A program made the translations under genes and the position numbers. The notes beneath the pieces are model-generated. The model ran no database searches, was not told the DNA's origin, and worked only from the letters and a program-made list of their open reading frames with translations. Below, one piece after another: positions 63,351-64,000 of a stretch of DNA of 64,000 bases (positions within the stretch are counted from its first letter, which is position 1; each line of letters starts with the position of its first letter). The stretch is from Oegoconia quadripuncta (Eukaryota > Arthropoda > Insecta > Lepidoptera > Autostichidae), in assembly GCA_949316235.1 (NCBI GenBank), contig OX438747.1:3906501-3970500 (forward strand), given 5' to 3'.

Positions 63351-63360
63351 CCAAAATATA

Positions 63361-63390
63361 AGTTTATTTATTTATTTATTTATTTATCAT
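63361..63390. repeat. (TTTA)n microsatellite
   Basis: tttatttatttatttattta run. Confidence 0.85.
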
Positions 63391-63539
63391 TTATTGCACA
63401 CAAGAAAAAAACATACAGATACAACATAATAGAGACGAATAGAGAAGTTTGTAGTCGAGAGGATCGGGACTATGCCAAAAAATTAAACACCTTTCTATCC
63501 CTTTTCGACTCGATGTAAAAAGAAAATATTTAACTTTTT

Positions 63540-63786
63540 GACGACCTGTTTGGTGTAGTGGTTAGCAACTCTGACCATTATACCAAAAGGTCGCGGGTTC
63601 GAATCCCGCTAGGGGCATATGTTTGTGTGATGAATACGGACATTTGTACCCGAGTTATGGATGTTTTCATTTATAATATTTTATTTACAAAAAAAAAATG
63701 TATTTATGTAGTAGTATAGTTGCTTAAAGTGGAACTAGATGGCGCTGTGTGTATGTCCAAGGATATTTATTTATTATTTATTTATT
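63540..63786 (+). mobile_element. SINE C, near full length
   Basis: gacctgtttggtgtagtggt, B-box gggttcgaatcccgctag, body with a deletion of about 30 bp before the tail, ggcgctgtgtgtatgtccaa. Confidence 0.9.
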
Positions 63787-63973
63787 TAACTTGAATATGA
63801 TTCTGGATTAATTTGATGCCTGGATTACAGTCTACCTAAAACCTTTATACATTTACACATGTCTATTTTCTTTTTAACTTGACATTGAGCGATGCCATAT
63901 TATATCATACGTAACTCTAGCGGCAAAAAGTTTAAGACGTATCGCACAGAAAAGGAGAATGGTACGTATACTG

Positions 63974-64000
63974 CGCCTCCGTGGCTCAATGTTAACAACA
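63974..64000 (+). mobile_element. SINE A head cut by the window edge
   Basis: gcctccgtggctcaatgtta acaaca; continues past 64000. Confidence 0.7.

Overview
This is AT-rich insect DNA, most likely lepidopteran. The reasons are a spliced gene with large introns, several abundant families of tRNA-derived SINEs, CR1/Jockey-, RTE- and R2-like non-LTR retrotransposons, and repeat ends (for example ...gcgggcgaaaagctagt) that I recognise as common in moth and butterfly genomes. That taxonomic call rests on memory of repeat families, not on a search. I see no bacterial genes, rRNA, CRISPR array or convincing functional tRNA gene.

One host gene is visible, on the + strand. Exon 1 (coding 27920-27995) encodes a start codon and signal peptide. 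Four further exons (48974-49108, 56902-57039, 60756-60885, 62299-62435) each encode one six-cysteine module of EB/EGF-like type. All splice sites are AG/GT, the phases (1,1,1,2, then 1) are compatible, and the frame stays open for 616 coding bases. The product is a secreted or extracellular cysteine-rich repeat protein of unknown function. It continues past the right edge, because the last donor at 62436 has no partner exon here. The introns are about 21.0, 7.8, 3.7 and 1.4 kb and are largely made of transposable elements.

Region by region. 1-27.6 kb is the gene's upstream flank: a GATGNG minisatellite, a LINE remnant with a 0.54-kb tandem duplication, many SINEs, MITE-like palindromes, two GC-rich LINE tails with clear target-site duplications, an RTE reverse transcriptase fragment, and a 5'-truncated CR1-like LINE (19.95-23.79 kb) whose ORF2 is intact. 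27.6-28.0 kb is the putative promoter and exon 1. 28-49 kb is intron 1, with an R2-superclade LINE carrying an open 959-codon ORF (33.07-35.95 kb, minus), two decayed relatives of it nearby (one just upstream of exon 1), a copia-like RNase H remnant, tandem duplications, and the paralogous empty site of the 19.95-kb LINE. 49.1-56.9 kb is intron 2, holding a two-ORF LINE on the minus strand (PHD-finger ORF1 plus endonuclease/RT ORF2, both open) with a tRNA-like Pol III-box sequence just upstream of ORF1. 57-64 kb holds the remaining exons between SINEs, MITEs and LINE tails.

Four main SINE families are named here by their heads. A has head ccgcctccgtggctcaatg and is about 330 bp. B has gaccgattggtgtagtgg and is about 230 bp. 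C has agtttggtgtagtggttag and is about 270 bp. D has gtcggtggctcagcggtt and is about 300 bp. Nesting gives a relative chronology: A inside C, LINE inside A, a C tail inside a DNA element, and a LINE tail inside C. I did not find a convincing new multi-gene system. The most unusual signals are several near-perfect short hairpins, including two side-by-side pairs that share a loop motif, and the tRNA-like sequence at the 5' end of the intact LINE.
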